This document shows positions 45,593 to 57,635 of a stretch of 64,000 bases of DNA, in pieces. The first letter of the stretch is position 1; every line of letters begins with the position of its first letter. The notes beneath the pieces were generated by a model. That model worked only from the letters and a program-made list of their open reading frames with translations. It was not told the DNA's origin and did no database searches. A program made the translations under genes and the position numbers. The DNA comes from Orychophragmus violaceus (Eukaryota; Streptophyta; Magnoliopsida; Brassicales; Brassicaceae): NCBI GenBank assembly GCA_030180135.1, contig CM058230.1, positions 100,990,439 through 101,054,438 on the forward strand, in the 5' to 3' direction.

Positions 45593-45922
45593 GACATAGA
45601 TAATATTCGCAACGAAATTTGGTCTGTTATAATTCTGTGATTCTAGTTCTAGAACAGTTTCTAACTAGATCCCGATTGATTGATTAGTCTATGTCCCTGA
45701 TTTCCTGAGAACTCCCTTGACCTGACGCCTTGTCTTCTTGCTTACAACCGTTTACTTTAATTTTGCTCTGATTCACTGCTTTCTGATTTGCATCGCCTAG
45801 CTTAACCTGAATTTCTATAATCTATCGTATGAGTCTTGAGTCTCTGTGGTTCGACCCCTACTAGCTACAATTGTCATGTGCACTTGCAGTTTACATTAGG
45901 GAATTAAAATTTGATCGTATCA
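45593..45922 (+). repeat. Athila-like 3' LTR, right part
   Basis: Last 330 bp of the 3' LTR resumed after Copia-a, ending GATCGTATCA; collinear with 32927-33256 of the 5' LTR. Confidence 0.92.
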
Positions 45923-45927
45923 GAACC

Positions 45928-48576
45928 TAATGTTAGTTGTAGTGAACCTTATAGTGCGGATGTAGATTTTGGTGTAGGTACTTTTCAAATGGTTAATGAT
46001 GCATATCGAGAAAATATTCCATAAGTAGGTGAATATCAAATTCCTAGGGTAGATGAGGAACCTAATGTAGAAGCTAGGAGATTTTTTGACATGTTAGATG
46101 CAGCGAAGCGGCCGCTTTACGATGGTTGCAGAGAGGGTCATTCGCCATTATCATCTGCTACAAGATTAATGGGCATAAAGACGAACTACAATCTGGCGGA
46201 GGAATGTTTGGATGCGATTTGCAATTTTGTGAAAGATATTCTTCCTGAAGACAACCTTGCGCCAGGTTCATACAACGAGGTCGAGAAAATTTTTAAATGG
46301 CTTGGATTACCGTATGAGATGATAGATGTGTGCATCAAAAACTGTATGGTAAATTTGTGAGAAGATGAATACCGTCTGGAATGAAAATTCTGTAAGCAGC
46401 CGCACTATGAGGATACAAGGGGAAGAGCTAAGGTTCCGTTCAAGCGAATGTGGTATATGACGTTAGCCGATTGGCTGAGGCGCTTATACCAATCGGAGTG
46501 AACTGCGGGGGAAATGAGATGGCATGCTGAGCATATAAGAGGAGAAGAGATTGCACATCCGTCGGATGCTGAAGCATGGCGACATTTTCAGAGAGTATAT
46601 CCAGATTTTGCATATGAGCCACGTAACGTGTAACTCGTATTATGCATAGATGTTTTCAACCCGTTTGGAAGGCATGGGAGACAATATTCATTGTGGCCAG
46701 TGATTTTAACTCCTTAGAACCTACCGCCATCTATGTGCATGCGTCGAGAGTTTCTTTTCCTCTCCGTACTCGTTCCCGGTCCAGAGCATCCAAAAAGATC
46801 ACTTGATATATTCTTGCAGCCATTGATATATGAGTTGCAAATGTTATGGCTGCCCGGTGTTGTAGCATATGATGTCTCATGCAAGCAAAATTTTCTGATG
46901 ATGGTTGCACTAATGTGGACCATTAGCGATTTTCCGGCTTATGGTATGTTATCAGGATGGACAACGCATATGAGGTTAGCATGTTCGTATTGTCAGCAAA
47001 AGATCGATACATTCCAGTTGAAGAATGGACGCAAATCGTGTTGGTTTGATTGTCATAGAAGCTTTCTACCGCATGATCATCCATATCGAAAAACACTAAA
47101 CTTTTTACAAAGAATAGGAAAGTGTTTGATGATCCCATTCTCCAAGATGATGGGTCGACTACTTTGGGCCTCTTAGAAACCTTTGGTGCACTAAGAACTC
47201 GTGAATATGCTGGAAATGGGCACGAGAATGTTTACGCAGCTGGTTTATCCCACAATTGGCACAAGCAAAGCATCTTCTGGGATTTACCATATTGGAAGGA
47301 CCATTTACTAAGGCATAATCTTGATGTTATGCACATTAAGAAAAATTTCTTCGATAACATCATGAACACTGTTCTCAATGTGCAAGAGAAGACGAAAGAT
47401 AATGTGAAGTCTAGGCTTGATTTGCTTGAAATTTTTGATCGGCATGAACTTCATCTTCAGAAGAACGGAAAACCGCCAATTCCAGCGTACTGGGTAGACC
47501 CGAAGTGGAAGGAAGAGTTCTTTAAGTGGATTATGCTACAAGTTAAATTCCATGACAGATACGCATCAAACTTGCGTAACTTGCATAATCTTGATGTTAT
47601 GCACATTGAGAATAATTTCTTCGATAACATCATGAACACTGTTCTCAACGTGCAAGGGAAGACGGAAGATAATGTGAACTCTAGGCTTGATTTGCCTGAA
47701 ATTTGTGATCGGCCTGAACTTCATCTTCTGAAGAACGGAAAACGCCAATTCCAACGTACTGGGTAGACCCGAAGTCGAAGTAAGATTTCTTTAAATGGAT
47801 TATGCTACAAGTTAAATTCCATGACAGTTACGTGTCAAACTTGCGTAACTGTGTGGACACTGATGGAGGAAAGTTTATCGGAATGAAGAGTCATGATTGT
47901 CATGTGATGATGCAGCGACTCCTATCGTTTGCATTTGCTCATCTCCTTCCTCGAGAAGTCCACAAAGCAATTGCAGCGGTCGTATCTTTTTTCAGGGATA
48001 TATCCACCAGGTCACTTACTGTTGATGACATCAGAAATTTGGAGCAAAACATTCCTAAGATCTTATGAAATTTGGAGAAGATATTTCCACCGTCTTTCTT
48101 TGATGTCATGGAGCATTTGCCTATTCATCTCCCGGGTGAAGCTAGACTTGGTGGTCCGGTACAATATCGGTGGATGTTTTCTTTCGAGCGCTATATGTTC
48201 CACCTTAAAAAAAAAGGTCAAGAATCCCGCTAAAGTGGAGGGTTTTATTGCCGCTCAATATAACAATGAAGAGACTGTGACCTTTGCTAGCTATTACTTC
48301 CCTTCGCAAGTACGCACAAGGAGCAAGCGCCCAGCTAGAAACGATGATAGAGGAGAGAGACAAATTTATCGGTCACATGTTCCTAATATTTTTCAACAAT
48401 TTAGGCGGTTAAGTGGAAAAGTAGGAAAGCGGCAACTAACAACCCAAGAGCATACACATCTCCACAAGTATATTCTGACCAACTGCGAGGAAGTATTTCA
48501 ATATGAGAGGTATATATGTTCAATTTTTTATTTTAATTGCACTTGGTTTAAACATGTAAATATAATTTTTTACTAA
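45928..48576 (+). pseudogene. CACTA TNP2-like transposase, central and C-terminal part
   Basis: Continuation of the frame begun at 31790. Readable blocks: 'AAKRPLYDGCREGHSPLSSATRLMGIKTNYNL' (46091-46360), Transposase_21 blocks 'PEHPKRSLDIFLQPLIYEL', 'YDVSCKQNF', 'WTISDFPAYGMLSGW' and 'NGRKSCWFDCHRSFLP' (46733-47090), 'HNLDVMHIKKNFFDNIMNTVLN' (47313-47380), and a DUF4218-like end with 'MKSHDCHVMMQRLL' and 'GGPVQYRWMFSFERYM' (47880-48210). Several frameshifts and stops, plus a 270-bp internal duplication, make it nonfunctional. The intact family protein cuts the element at its CACTA ends. Confidence 0.9.
47313..47852 (+). repeat. 270-bp tandem duplication inside the CACTA transposase
   Basis: 47313-47582 and 47583-47852 are direct copies; both begin GCATAATCTTGATGTTATGC. 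They differ by scattered substitutions and an altered end of the second copy, so the duplication is not recent. The length is a multiple of three, so the duplication itself kept the frame. Confidence 0.9.
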
Positions 48577-48879
48577 TGTATATTTATTTATATATATTTT
48601 CAACTTTTTGTAGGTCTCCAGTTTCATCATCCAGAATTGAACGAGGCCCAACGTGAGGCTTCAGATGTTGGTTAACCTTTATGTAAGAATTTATTTCTCA
48701 AATCTTACAAAACCCTTGAGAAACTGAGTAACTTTATAACTTTGATGTAATTCTACTCTTAGGTCCAGAAGGAACTCACTAGTGGACGCACCCCCGATGA
48801 TTGGTTAGTTAACATAATAGAGGGCCTCCACTACACCCAAAATCTTATCTAAGATATTGCACTAGGGGGTACGCAAAAA

Positions 48880-49390
48880 CGATTGAAATAATTTTTTGAT
48901 CATGAAATATAATCTTGATATTTTTTTGGAATATTGTTTTGAATTTTAAAACGTTTTTTGATATAAAAACTGTTTTCTAAAACATTTTTCAAATTTTTTT
49001 ATATTTAATAAATTTGTTAAACGTTTTTTTAATATTTGAAAACGTTTTCAGAAATTTATAAAATGATTTTAAAAATTTTGAAAACGTTTTATAATAATTT
49101 TTTTATAAACTTTTTTATAAATTTTATTTTAAAACGTTTTAATTTTTTATAAAATTTTTATAAATTTTTGAAAATGTTTTATAAATATTTAAAAACGTTT
49201 TAGATTTATAACCAAATGAAAACAATATTTTGTTTTCTAAAGTTTTTTTAAATATTTTTGTATAATTTTATAATTTTTATAAAAATTGTTTTGAATTTTA
49301 AAACGTTTGTTTGATATAAAAACTGCTTTCTAAAACGTTTTTATAATTTTAAATATTTTTGTATAATTTTATAATTTTTATAAAGAATTT
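48880..49390. repeat. AT-rich block with dispersed AAAACGTTTT palindromes
   Basis: About ten copies of AAAACGTTTT or near variants in almost pure A/T sequence. A stretch of about 55 bp at 48940-48994 is repeated at about 49287-49343. It lies between the TNP2-like and TNP1-like coding parts of the CACTA element, probably in an intron or intergenic spacer. Confidence 0.75.
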
Positions 49391-49414
49391 TGATGAGAAA
49401 TTCTCGTTCGTGGA

Positions 49415-51079
49415 TTGGTTTGTACGGACACTTTTTTGGACTTTGAAGAGCTTATGTCCTCTCCAGTGAATGAGGTACAGGAAGAGCCGGTCCAGCAACA
49501 ACAACCGAGACCCCGACGGTCTCGGTCGACTCAGGTGAGATGCACACATGAGCCATCTCACACATCGATGGGACCGTCTTTCCATGACCAATCTCAGACT
49601 CGGCCGGATGCTCTTAATGGGAGCCACTATGTGTCTCAGGGGCAAGCGACACATTATGTCTCGCCGACTATTGCCACAGAGATAATGGCGTTAGTCGACC
49701 AACCGGGACGAGAGCTGCTAAAACGACTCGATCCATTCTACGAGACCAACCTTGGAACTTACTGGTATTAAAGCTTATAACTTTAGATTCTCATATTACT
49801 TGTTTAATATACATTTATAAAATTTTGATTTTTTTTTTTAGTCTTATTAGGTTTACGTTGACCGAATCCAAGATCACAAAGAGCATCTTGGGAATGATGT
49901 ACATCATGCTCCACTTCCGATACCAGACGTACAAGGAGATGCCTTTATCCGATAGGCATAACTGGTTCCGCCAATTCGCGGTAAATAACTTCGTTAACTT
50001 TGTTATATGTTTATCTATATTATTATTTTATAAACTATTTTAATTCTGACAAATATTTAATATTTCTTTTCTGTAGCAAGAGTATACTTGGAATAAGAAG
50101 TATACAGACCTGGTGGAAAAGAAGTTCCACACTAAGGCATCAACGCATTACTCGAACGTCATTAACATATAGAAACAGAAGTGGTGCAACGGTGATGTCC
50201 CCAAGGGTATTAAGGGCGACGACGATTGTTGGAAGGGGCTGGTCCGTCATTGGAGTAAGCCTGCAACCGTGGCAACCTCTTCGACGGACTCCCTGAGCCG
50301 TAGAAGTCAAAGGAACGGTGTCGGGATGGCGACTCATAATGCGGGAGCAAGGAACACCGCATCGAGGAAAATTATCTTTGTAAGTAATTTTTTTTAATTT
50401 TCAATAAGTTTAGATTTTTTTTAATTAGGAAATTGTTTTTGCAGAAACAACGAGAGGGACGAGATCCGAATCATGTTGAGCTCATCGAGGATGGCCACAA
50501 AAACAAGATAACATGCGAAATCCAAGATCCGATTGCTCGGAGGATTGTTGAGTCGACGAAGAGGCGTTTGGATGAGATGGTTACCCAATCCGAAGAAGTC
50601 GGTTCAACGGAAGAGCTACCTCCCGAAAAGATAAACTAAGTCTTTCTCGAGGCAAAATTTATATTTAAATTAAATATGAATTAAGTTTCAAATTACTTTA
50701 TTTCTAACTTAAATACTTTACAAGAAACAAAGAAGAGAAGAGGCAAGGTTTTCGGTTTGGGAAACTTGGCGGACAAAGTCTCGACACCGCATTCTCGTTT
50801 CGACCAGAAACCGAGAACTTGGCCGAAATCTTAAGGGAGAAGAATGAAGAGATTGAAGCGTTGAAGGCCAGTCAGACTCGGATTGAAGCCCGGATGGCAG
50901 AGAAAGAGGCAGAAACGGCGAAGAAGATGGAAGAGATGGATGCTCGGTTCATGCTCTTTATCAAGCACGACCATCTTCCAGAAGACACACCGGCAAACCA
51001 GGGTGGGGGAAAGGGAAAGGGAAAAGGAAAGGGAAAGGGGATGGGAACGGGATCGGGATCCGCTCCCAATCCCCAATAA
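49415..51079 (+). pseudogene. CACTA second protein (TNP1/Transposase_24-like), exon pieces
   Basis: A series of open pieces separated by AT-rich intron-like stretches: 49415-49771 (Pro/Gln-rich, then 'PGRELLKRLDPFYETN'), 49855-49980 ('KSILGMMYIMLHFRYQTYKEMPLSDRHNWFRQFAV'), 50078-50330 in a shifting frame, 50433-50639 ('DPIARRIVESTKRRLDEMV') and 50730-51079. The last has a coiled-coil 'REKNEEIEALKASQTRIEARM' and a Gly/Lys-rich tail. This layout fits the plant Ptta/En/Spm Transposase_24 family, thought to bind subterminal repeats. At least one in-frame stop (near 50170) suggests decay. Confidence 0.7.
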
Positions 51080-51205
51080 ATGTAATTTAAAAACTTTTTT
51101 TTTGAATAATTAAATAAATTTTAATAATTTTCATTTTTATTTATATTTATAATAATAATAATACAATAATTATCTAATTTCCGAAATAATGTTTTTTAAA
51201 TTATT

Positions 51206-51690
51206 TTAACTTATCCGTCGGTAAACCGTCAGTAATATTCCCTCGGAATACCGTCGGTAAACCGTCGGTTTATTCGGTCGATAATCCATCGGTTTAGAGC
51301 ATCGATAAACCGTCGGTTTACTCTGTCGATAAACCGTCGGTTCTAGACCGTGGGGAAAACGTCGGTTTATTCGGTCGATAAACCGTCGGTTTATTCGATC
51401 GATAATCTGTCGGTTTATTCCGTCGTTAAACCATTGGTTTACTTCATCGGTAAACCATCGGTTTAAGCCATCGGTACACCATCAGAAGTCCGTCGGTATT
51501 ATGTCCGTCTATAACCCCTCGATATTCCGTCGGTTTTGTATCCATCGGTAATCCATCGGTTATTACTGACGAAAAACCGACGGATATTGTTTTCGAGGAA
51601 ATAGAACTGACGGATTTTTTTGGTGGGAAATCCGTCGGAAATAACCGTTTTCGACGGATACCCGTCGAATTCTTTCCTCGGTATTAGCCT
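51206..51690. repeat. CACTA right subterminal repeats
   Basis: About twenty close copies of 'CCGTCGGTTTA' / 'CGATAAACCGTCGG' in tandem, much denser than at the left end. It ends at the terminal CTTGTAGTG. Confidence 0.9.
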
Positions 51691-53836
51691 GTTTTCTTGT
51701 AGTGGTTCGGGAAAGGTTCGGGGTAGCAGCGGGCTTAGTTCGGGTCTCGTGGGTTCCGTCAATCCACCCATCCGTCGTCATGATAACACTGTGAGTTGGC
51801 TAAATTGTGTGTTGCATATAGATTAGGACATATAGACCTTGGATTCATTAACCGTAGATTTAGGTTGCATACCTTGATGATTGAATTGGTTAGAACGGCT
51901 AGGTGTTGATTAATAACTCGGTTAACTAATTAAATGGTTAGGTTAAAGAGATGCATGCTAGTTAGCTTATATCGGTAATTGATTGATAGTTTCCTTGATT
52001 GCTTGATTGGGTGTTGCATACTTTTAGAACGGCATGCTAGGACGTATATGCATATATAAGTATTTAAGAACGTATCTAAATGAATCTATATATGGGGAAT
52101 TTTGAGTTGATTAAAATACGGTTAAAACACATAACACACTTAGAATATTATAACGGGTGGTTAATTAGTCAATGGTCGGGGTTATCAGGTTAAATGAATT
52201 AATTAAATAATAATGTGAAGTCAGGAGATTAGTAAGTTTACTAATCTCAAGCTGACGGATCGAAGAGGTTAAGAATAAGAATTTAAGAGATAAGATTAAT
52301 TAAATATGAATTAAGCCGTCTACGGGATTAGTAATCCAATAATTCCAAGGTAGCGGATTGAATGAGTTAAGGTTAAGAAAAGACTAAAAGACTAATAAAC
52401 CTAAATAATTAGTTGTGTGGTGTTGTGATTATTGTTTGTGTGATTGTGTATCTACTTCGGTGTTGGGCCGAGTAGACTGTTGATTGCTTGATTGTTTATC
52501 TACTTCGGTGTTGGGCCGAGTAGACTGTACTGGTAGATACTTACTCTGGTGTGGGACCGGGTAAGTTTGGATTGATGCCTAATCCGGTACGAAACCGGAT
52601 AAGGTCGGGTGACGTGGAGGTTGGTGATAGGACTTGCGGGAGAGATTGGGAGTTGTGACTTGATTTATTTATGTTGACCTTGTCGGTCTTGCGTGATAGA
52701 GTCCCAGTGAGTCTGCTTGTTTATATTACTTTTATTAGGACTCTATAGGGTGTGTTAGATCCCGCAAGTCTAGAGATGACGTTTCGGTACTTCCGACCCG
52801 ATTGGATCCTCGGGTAGTTACCTGATCGGTTCACGTGCCTTTGGGTAGTGATTCTGGTTATGGTGTTAACCTACTGAGTGACACCTGTAGGTGTGTGGTC
52901 CGGAGATTACGGGGTCGCGTCCTAAGGCCGGACTGCATGGAAGCTTTGGTTATCTAGGGGTAGCCCGAGTCACCGCGTATCGATGGACAGAGAACGGTGT
53001 CCTAGTCATAGGACTTCGTGTTTTCGTCTAGGACTCGTGGGAGGTTTTAGTTACCATGGGCTAGCTAAGTGTTCCCGTGGAATTTACCGAGTTCGCGTTT
53101 GGGACCCATGGTATGGAGATTGCGTTAGAGATGCGTTTAGTGTAGAACGAGTCTAATCGAGGGCATGTACCACAGTGTTCTCGATTTCCTTCGTTGATAA
53201 TATGTGTTGTTACTTGAATTCTTGTGTGTTGTGGAGCTCATTACGTCTTGGTAGCACGTGATCAGCTATTGTACTTTATTGTTATTTCGGGTTTGGGCGG
53301 GATTATTAGATTGTTAGCAGCCTTTTAGTTGGGAGCTGTCCCACTGGGTAATCTTAGATTGTTCATTAGACTCTTTTGTGTTTTTCAGGTTTGGAGTAGC
53401 TCGGCGGACGCGTAGGACACTCGGAGTAGGTTCGGGTTGGCATTTGGAATCGGTTTGTTTACGCATTTTGACTTTATTTTCGGTTTCAGATTTTGTGGGG
53501 ACCCGCTAAATGATTTGTATAAAACCGTAAATTGTTATGTATAAGATTTATAATTTTTAAGTAATAAAACGGAATAATTCCCTGATATACGGTTTAGTCC
53601 GAACCGAACACAACTCGTGGAAGCGGTACATGTTGAAAAGCTTTGTATCGTGGAAACGAGGTAAACGGAGTCAAGGACGGTTTGGTTCGAGCCATTGACT
53701 CAAACCGGATTGTCTCTGGCTTCGTATTGTGACAAACTCTTCTCGTATGGCTGCTCGGGTTCGATCGATCATGTTCTTGTTTGATTGTTGGCCGGTCAGC
53801 TCGTCGGTCGGCGGAAAACGGGAAGGGGGCGTTACA

Positions 53837-54600
53837 GCTTGATTCAACTTACAAGATGGAGTAATTTCTTCATCGTATTGCCGGCGATATTTGATTCCGA
53901 CGGACTGTAGATCGGTCCAATATGAAGCTTCCACTTGCAGAGAGGAATCGAGGTGACGAACCGTGTTTCATGGGTTTTATTAAGTGTGGCAACAATGATT
54001 TTCTAGTTGGCACCAAATGGAGCTGTTCTGAAGGTTTTCCGGTGACGTTTTCGTTGGAGTCTGGCAGTGTTGCGCTGTCGCTCGTAGAGCGTCTCGCATC
54101 AACGTGTCATGCAATCTCTCTCTTACGTGTTTGATGAGACACGTGGCCTTTTTAATGTACTTACGTTCAATATATTGAGTCTTAAGTGGGTTTTCATTTT
54201 AATTAGTGTAAATGGAGTGGATTAGGCCTCTGATGTATTGTTACCGTTAGTCCATTTGGGCTTTAAATGAAAATTGATTGTGGACACAAAAAAATTATCA
54301 ATAGTTAGTTGACCAAACTTTTTTATTCTTTTATCAACTGTCATTTATAGCATGCTCATGAAAAGTACTATGATATATGCATGACGTGCAGACAACTATA
54401 TATAATTAATACATACGCCCATAAGTCATAACCTTAATCAAGAAATGGCAAAGAAAATGTAGATACGTATACGTATTTGTTAAAGTTTCGATTCAGTCAA
54501 ATCATTTCTTTAACTGTGTTTTATTCCCAAAGCTAGAAAATATTCATATCAAAATATGAAAGTATTACTTGACCACGACAAGAAAACTAAAAATTATATG
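53837..54600. other. Flank right of the solo LTR, possible split-gene remnant then AT-rich
   Basis: The minus strand at 53840-53934 may be an exon (see the entry at 22706). From about 54140 the sequence is AT-rich with no frame of interest. The plus-strand 70-codon frame at 53922-54134 is unrecognised. Confidence 0.35.
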
Positions 54601-56289
54601 TGTAAGGGCCTGCCCAGCCCTTTTAAAAATCTTCAAAAAAAAGAAGGGAAGCCTAAAAGTCCAAGCCCAATTCCCAGAAACCCTAGGGTTTTCCCTTCCC
54701 CCATCTATAAATAGAGTCTCCTCCTCCCTAAAAACTCATCTTATTCTTTCCCGGCGAAGCCCTGTCGAGTTTGCGAGCCAACCGAGGTGGACAGAAGCCC
54801 TATTTTCGAGATCTTTTCATTCCCTATCACCAGGTAACTCCCGAGATTCCAGATCTGAGTTTTAAACCACCAAAAACGCGTTTTCTCTTATAACTCCAAA
54901 AATACCCCAAATCCCGAGAAACCGAGCACACCACCGTGACCGCCGCGACGAGACGAAGCCGGAGCCGCCGAGACGAGTCCCACGCGCCGCCGCACGCGCC
55001 CCCACGCGCCGCCACTCGCCGGAGGAGTCACGGGCGCGTGAGATCCACGCGCGCCGGAGGGTCCACGCGCCGGAGTCCCACGCGCCGCCGCCGGAGCCCA
55101 CGCGCCGCCGCCGCCGCCGCAGACCACCGCCGTTGACCGCCGGAGCGCCGCCGTTGACCGCCGGAGCGCCGCCATTGACCGCCGGAGCGCCGCCATTGAC
55201 CGCCGCTGACCGCCGGAGCGCCGCCATTGACCGCCGCTGACCGCCGCCGTTGACCGCCGGAGTTGACCGTTGACCGCCGGTTGGGTTCGCCGATTGGCCC
55301 GGTTCAATTCGAACTGGTTTGCTTCCAATTTCAATTTTCTTCCAGTTCGGTTGGACCAATTCGATTTCAATTCCAATTCCTGGTTTAGTTGGTTAGGGTC
55401 TGGTTAGGGAAATTGGGCCGGTTATGGCAAATGGGCCTGGTTCAGTCTGGGTTTGGGTCTGGGTCTGGGTTGACCGGGTCAACCGGTTGACTTTGACCAA
55501 GACCGTTGACTTTCAGTCAACCGAACTTCAGTAGGCCATAACTCGACCGTCCTAAACCCGATTCGAACGAAACGAAAGCCTATCTCACTTGAATTTTCGT
55601 CCTCTTTTCAGAACCGATGTCCGTTTGGGCCAATGGGGTTGCTAAGTTACCGTTTTGCCCTCTTTTTTGGCTAAGGTGAGGACCGGTTGTGGTTTCCCTT
55701 GCTCTATCTCGATTCCGGGCGATAGTCCTTTGTTAATAGTGTCTTTCCTAGGTAGAGTAGATTAGTATTGCGCACTATGATTGATTGTGGAACATAGAAC
55801 TGCTAGGTTACCGCTGAGCCCGAAAATGTTGTTTGTGTGTGATGGATATGAATGATATATGTGGTAGGGCCCCCGAAAGGGTGTTGTGTGGCAGGGGCGT
55901 ATACATTGCCGGGGTATGCGTCCCTTGAGAAGGCGTCGGGGGTCTGACGAGCCCCCAAGAAGGATAAAGAAGGATAGAGAAGGATTGTGTGGGCCTACGG
56001 GTCGAAGGGAGGGGTTCATGAGTGCGAAGGCACGAGTGGATGTAGATTGCGTGGTGAAGCCTTCGGGCCTGTTTGCAAGGTGTTATTAGCTTAGGACTTG
56101 TGATTTGTGGTTGTGTAGTGTAAGCGGGATCGCGGACTCCCTAAGTCCGACCTCACTGGGTGATTGTGTTTGAAACAATTACTCAGGCCTCCTTTCCTTT
56201 CCTGTCTCCGTTTTCTTGCAGGTCCTGTCTTCGGTTCAACGGGCGTCCTAACGCCGCGTCTCCGGTTTAACCGGGAGGCGGGTGTTACA
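54601..56289 (+). repeat. Gypsy-like 5' LTR (element C)
   Basis: About 1.69 kb, TGTAAGGGCCTGCCC...GGCGGGTGTTACA, followed after three bases by a primer-binding site. It contains 'ctataaatagag' (54705), a likely TATA box, and a GC-rich minisatellite. No matching 3' LTR lies in the window, so the left border (54599 or 54601) and TSD are unconfirmed. Confidence 0.75.
54930..55275. repeat. GC-rich minisatellite in the element C LTR
   Basis: Tandem copies of about 21 bp, TTGACCGCCGGAGCGCCGCC(A/G), clearest at 55130-55260, preceded by irregular CGCCGCC repeats. It generates long but spurious Arg/Gly/Pro-rich frames on both strands. Confidence 0.85.
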
Positions 56290-56292
56290 ATT

Positions 56293-56304
56293 TGGTATCA
56301 GAGC
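56293..56304 (+). promoter_or_regulatory. Element C primer-binding site
   Basis: TGGTATCAGAGC, followed by CTAGGTT, three bases after the LTR end; the tRNA-Met type used by many plant Gypsy elements. Confidence 0.88.
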
Positions 56305-56496
56305 CTAGGTTAAGATCTCCCAGTCCTATCCTGGGAGATCAGCTTTCGTTGTTTACCCCAAAACCCAATTTTCAATCTTTTTCCAAAACCGTTTACGAAA
56401 ACTTTTATAAAATGGTTACTTTGCGAAATCTTTTCAAACACCGATGTAGCGCTGATTATCTCCTGTTGTGACCTCACTTAGTTCGTTTTATGCAGG

Positions 56497-57618
56497 ATGT
56501 TCACTGATTCTAGCACCGATTCCGAGTCCGATTTTGCTCTCAGTTTGGGCAGTGCTTTGCGCAACCGTGCTGTGGCCAGGAGGAGTTTACCGCCGCGACA
56601 GAGGAGACGACTTGTGATCGGGACACCGGACGTGACCACGGGCGCCGCCCCACCTGCGTTGAGCCCAGTTGTTAGGCCTGTGCCTCCGTCAGTTGAGCCA
56701 GAATTGAGACCAGTGAGGGGTAGAGGACGACCGAGGAAGACACCCGCAGTTGCTCCACCGCCGACTGCAGACAGAGTGGATGCACCCGGTACGAAGAGGG
56801 CAGGGAAGGAGCATGTGGTTGAGGAGAGCCGGCTAGAGCCGCCAGCCCATGTGTGTTTCATGACGGTGAGACCGGCAGATCAGCGCGACTAGGGTTTTCC
56901 GCCGTTCGAACTTGAGTCGATTCCGCAGACCGACGACACCCCGGGAACGTCGGCTGCGAGGCCGCCGGCGCAGGAGCTTCCCCGGGAAGTGCCCCGGCCA
57001 TTCCAGGTGGCTGGGATGAGCGTGGAGGATTACGTGGAGTTGTTCATATGGAGGTCTGGATGCATTTACCCGCGATCACCGACTCACATGATGGACCTGT
57101 TCATGGACGGATTGCTACCGGAGATACGGCAGGGGATGACAGATGGCAGGGAGTATGGGGAGTACTGTTTGGTGATGATGGCCGCCCGCTACGCCGAAGC
57201 TGTGGAGAGGAACCAGAGAGACCCGGTTTTCAGGCAGAGGACCAGGGAGAGGCGACAGAGAGATGAGCTCCTCAGGCAGCAGGTGAGAGCAGAGCAACAG
57301 AGGGTTTGGGACGAGGAGCAGAGGATTAGGCAGGAGCATGAGGCCATGGATTACGCCTGGTTGGATGAGCGGAGGACTGCCCGAGAGCGGGCACAGGAGA
57401 GGTTGGATGAGCAGCAGGCCACACGGGATCAGGCTCAGAGGCAGCAGCATCAGGTTGCACCAGCACAGGAGCAGGCAGCAGCACCCCTGGTGATCATCAT
57501 CTCAGACTCAGAGCCAGAGCCAGAGTCGGACCCCGAGGAGTATGATAGCGAGGAAGGACTGGTGTACCGCAGAGACATGGACCTTGAGCTACGGACCCCG
57601 GGATCGTCGAGTGGCTAG
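56497..57618 (+). pseudogene. Element C Gag-like protein with AT-hook, one in-frame stop
   Basis: One frame of 374 codons with a single TAG at 56890-56892. The N-terminal part is Ser/Asp- then Arg/Pro-rich and contains an AT-hook-like 'RGRGRPRKTP' (about residues 73-82), unusual for a Gag. After the stop comes a Gag capsid-like segment 'MSVEDYVELFIWRSG...MMDLFMDGLLPEIRQGM', then a long Arg/Glu/Gln-rich coiled region (about 57200-57460) and an acidic tail 'SDSEPEPESDPEEY'. No zinc knuckle and no pol follow. A purine tract GTTGGGGGGCCTTGGG ends where the inverted LTR at 57636 begins. Confidence 0.75.
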
Positions 57619-57635
57619 AGTTGGGGGGCCTTGGG

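Larger units (their letters stand above)
32116..45922 (+). mobile_element. Athila-like Gypsy element without pol, split by Copia-a
   Basis: LTRs of about 1.14 and 1.16 kb running TGATATATCATGG...GATCGTATCA, flanks GAACT (32111-32115) and GAACC (45923-45927), 4 of 5 matching. The primer-binding site TTGGCGCCGTTGCCGG and polypurine tract GTGGGGGAGT are of Athila type. The internal region is only 4.2 kb and codes gag and a retropepsin-like protease, with no reverse transcriptase, RNase H or integrase. Its own length without Copia-a is about 6.5 kb. Confidence 0.92.
31379..51704 (+). mobile_element. CACTA (En/Spm-like) DNA transposon, disrupted
   Basis: Left end TACTACAATAAAACAGG (31379-31395) and right end ...CCTGTTTTCTTGTAGTG (51688-51704) are imperfect inverted repeats of the CACTACAAGAAAACAGG type, flanked by the 3-bp TSD GTT (31376-31378, 51705-51707). 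Subterminal CCGTCGGT/ACCGACGG repeats occupy both ends. It encodes TNP2-like and TNP1-like proteins, both broken. Without the nested Athila and Copia it is about 6.5 kb. The left end has two substitutions, including the first base, so it is probably immobile now. Confidence 0.93.

Noticed and set aside
54862..55376. 165- and 162-codon minus-strand frames with 'PAVNGGA' or Arg/Ser-rich repeats
   Set aside because: Spurious frames across the GC-rich minisatellite in an LTR.
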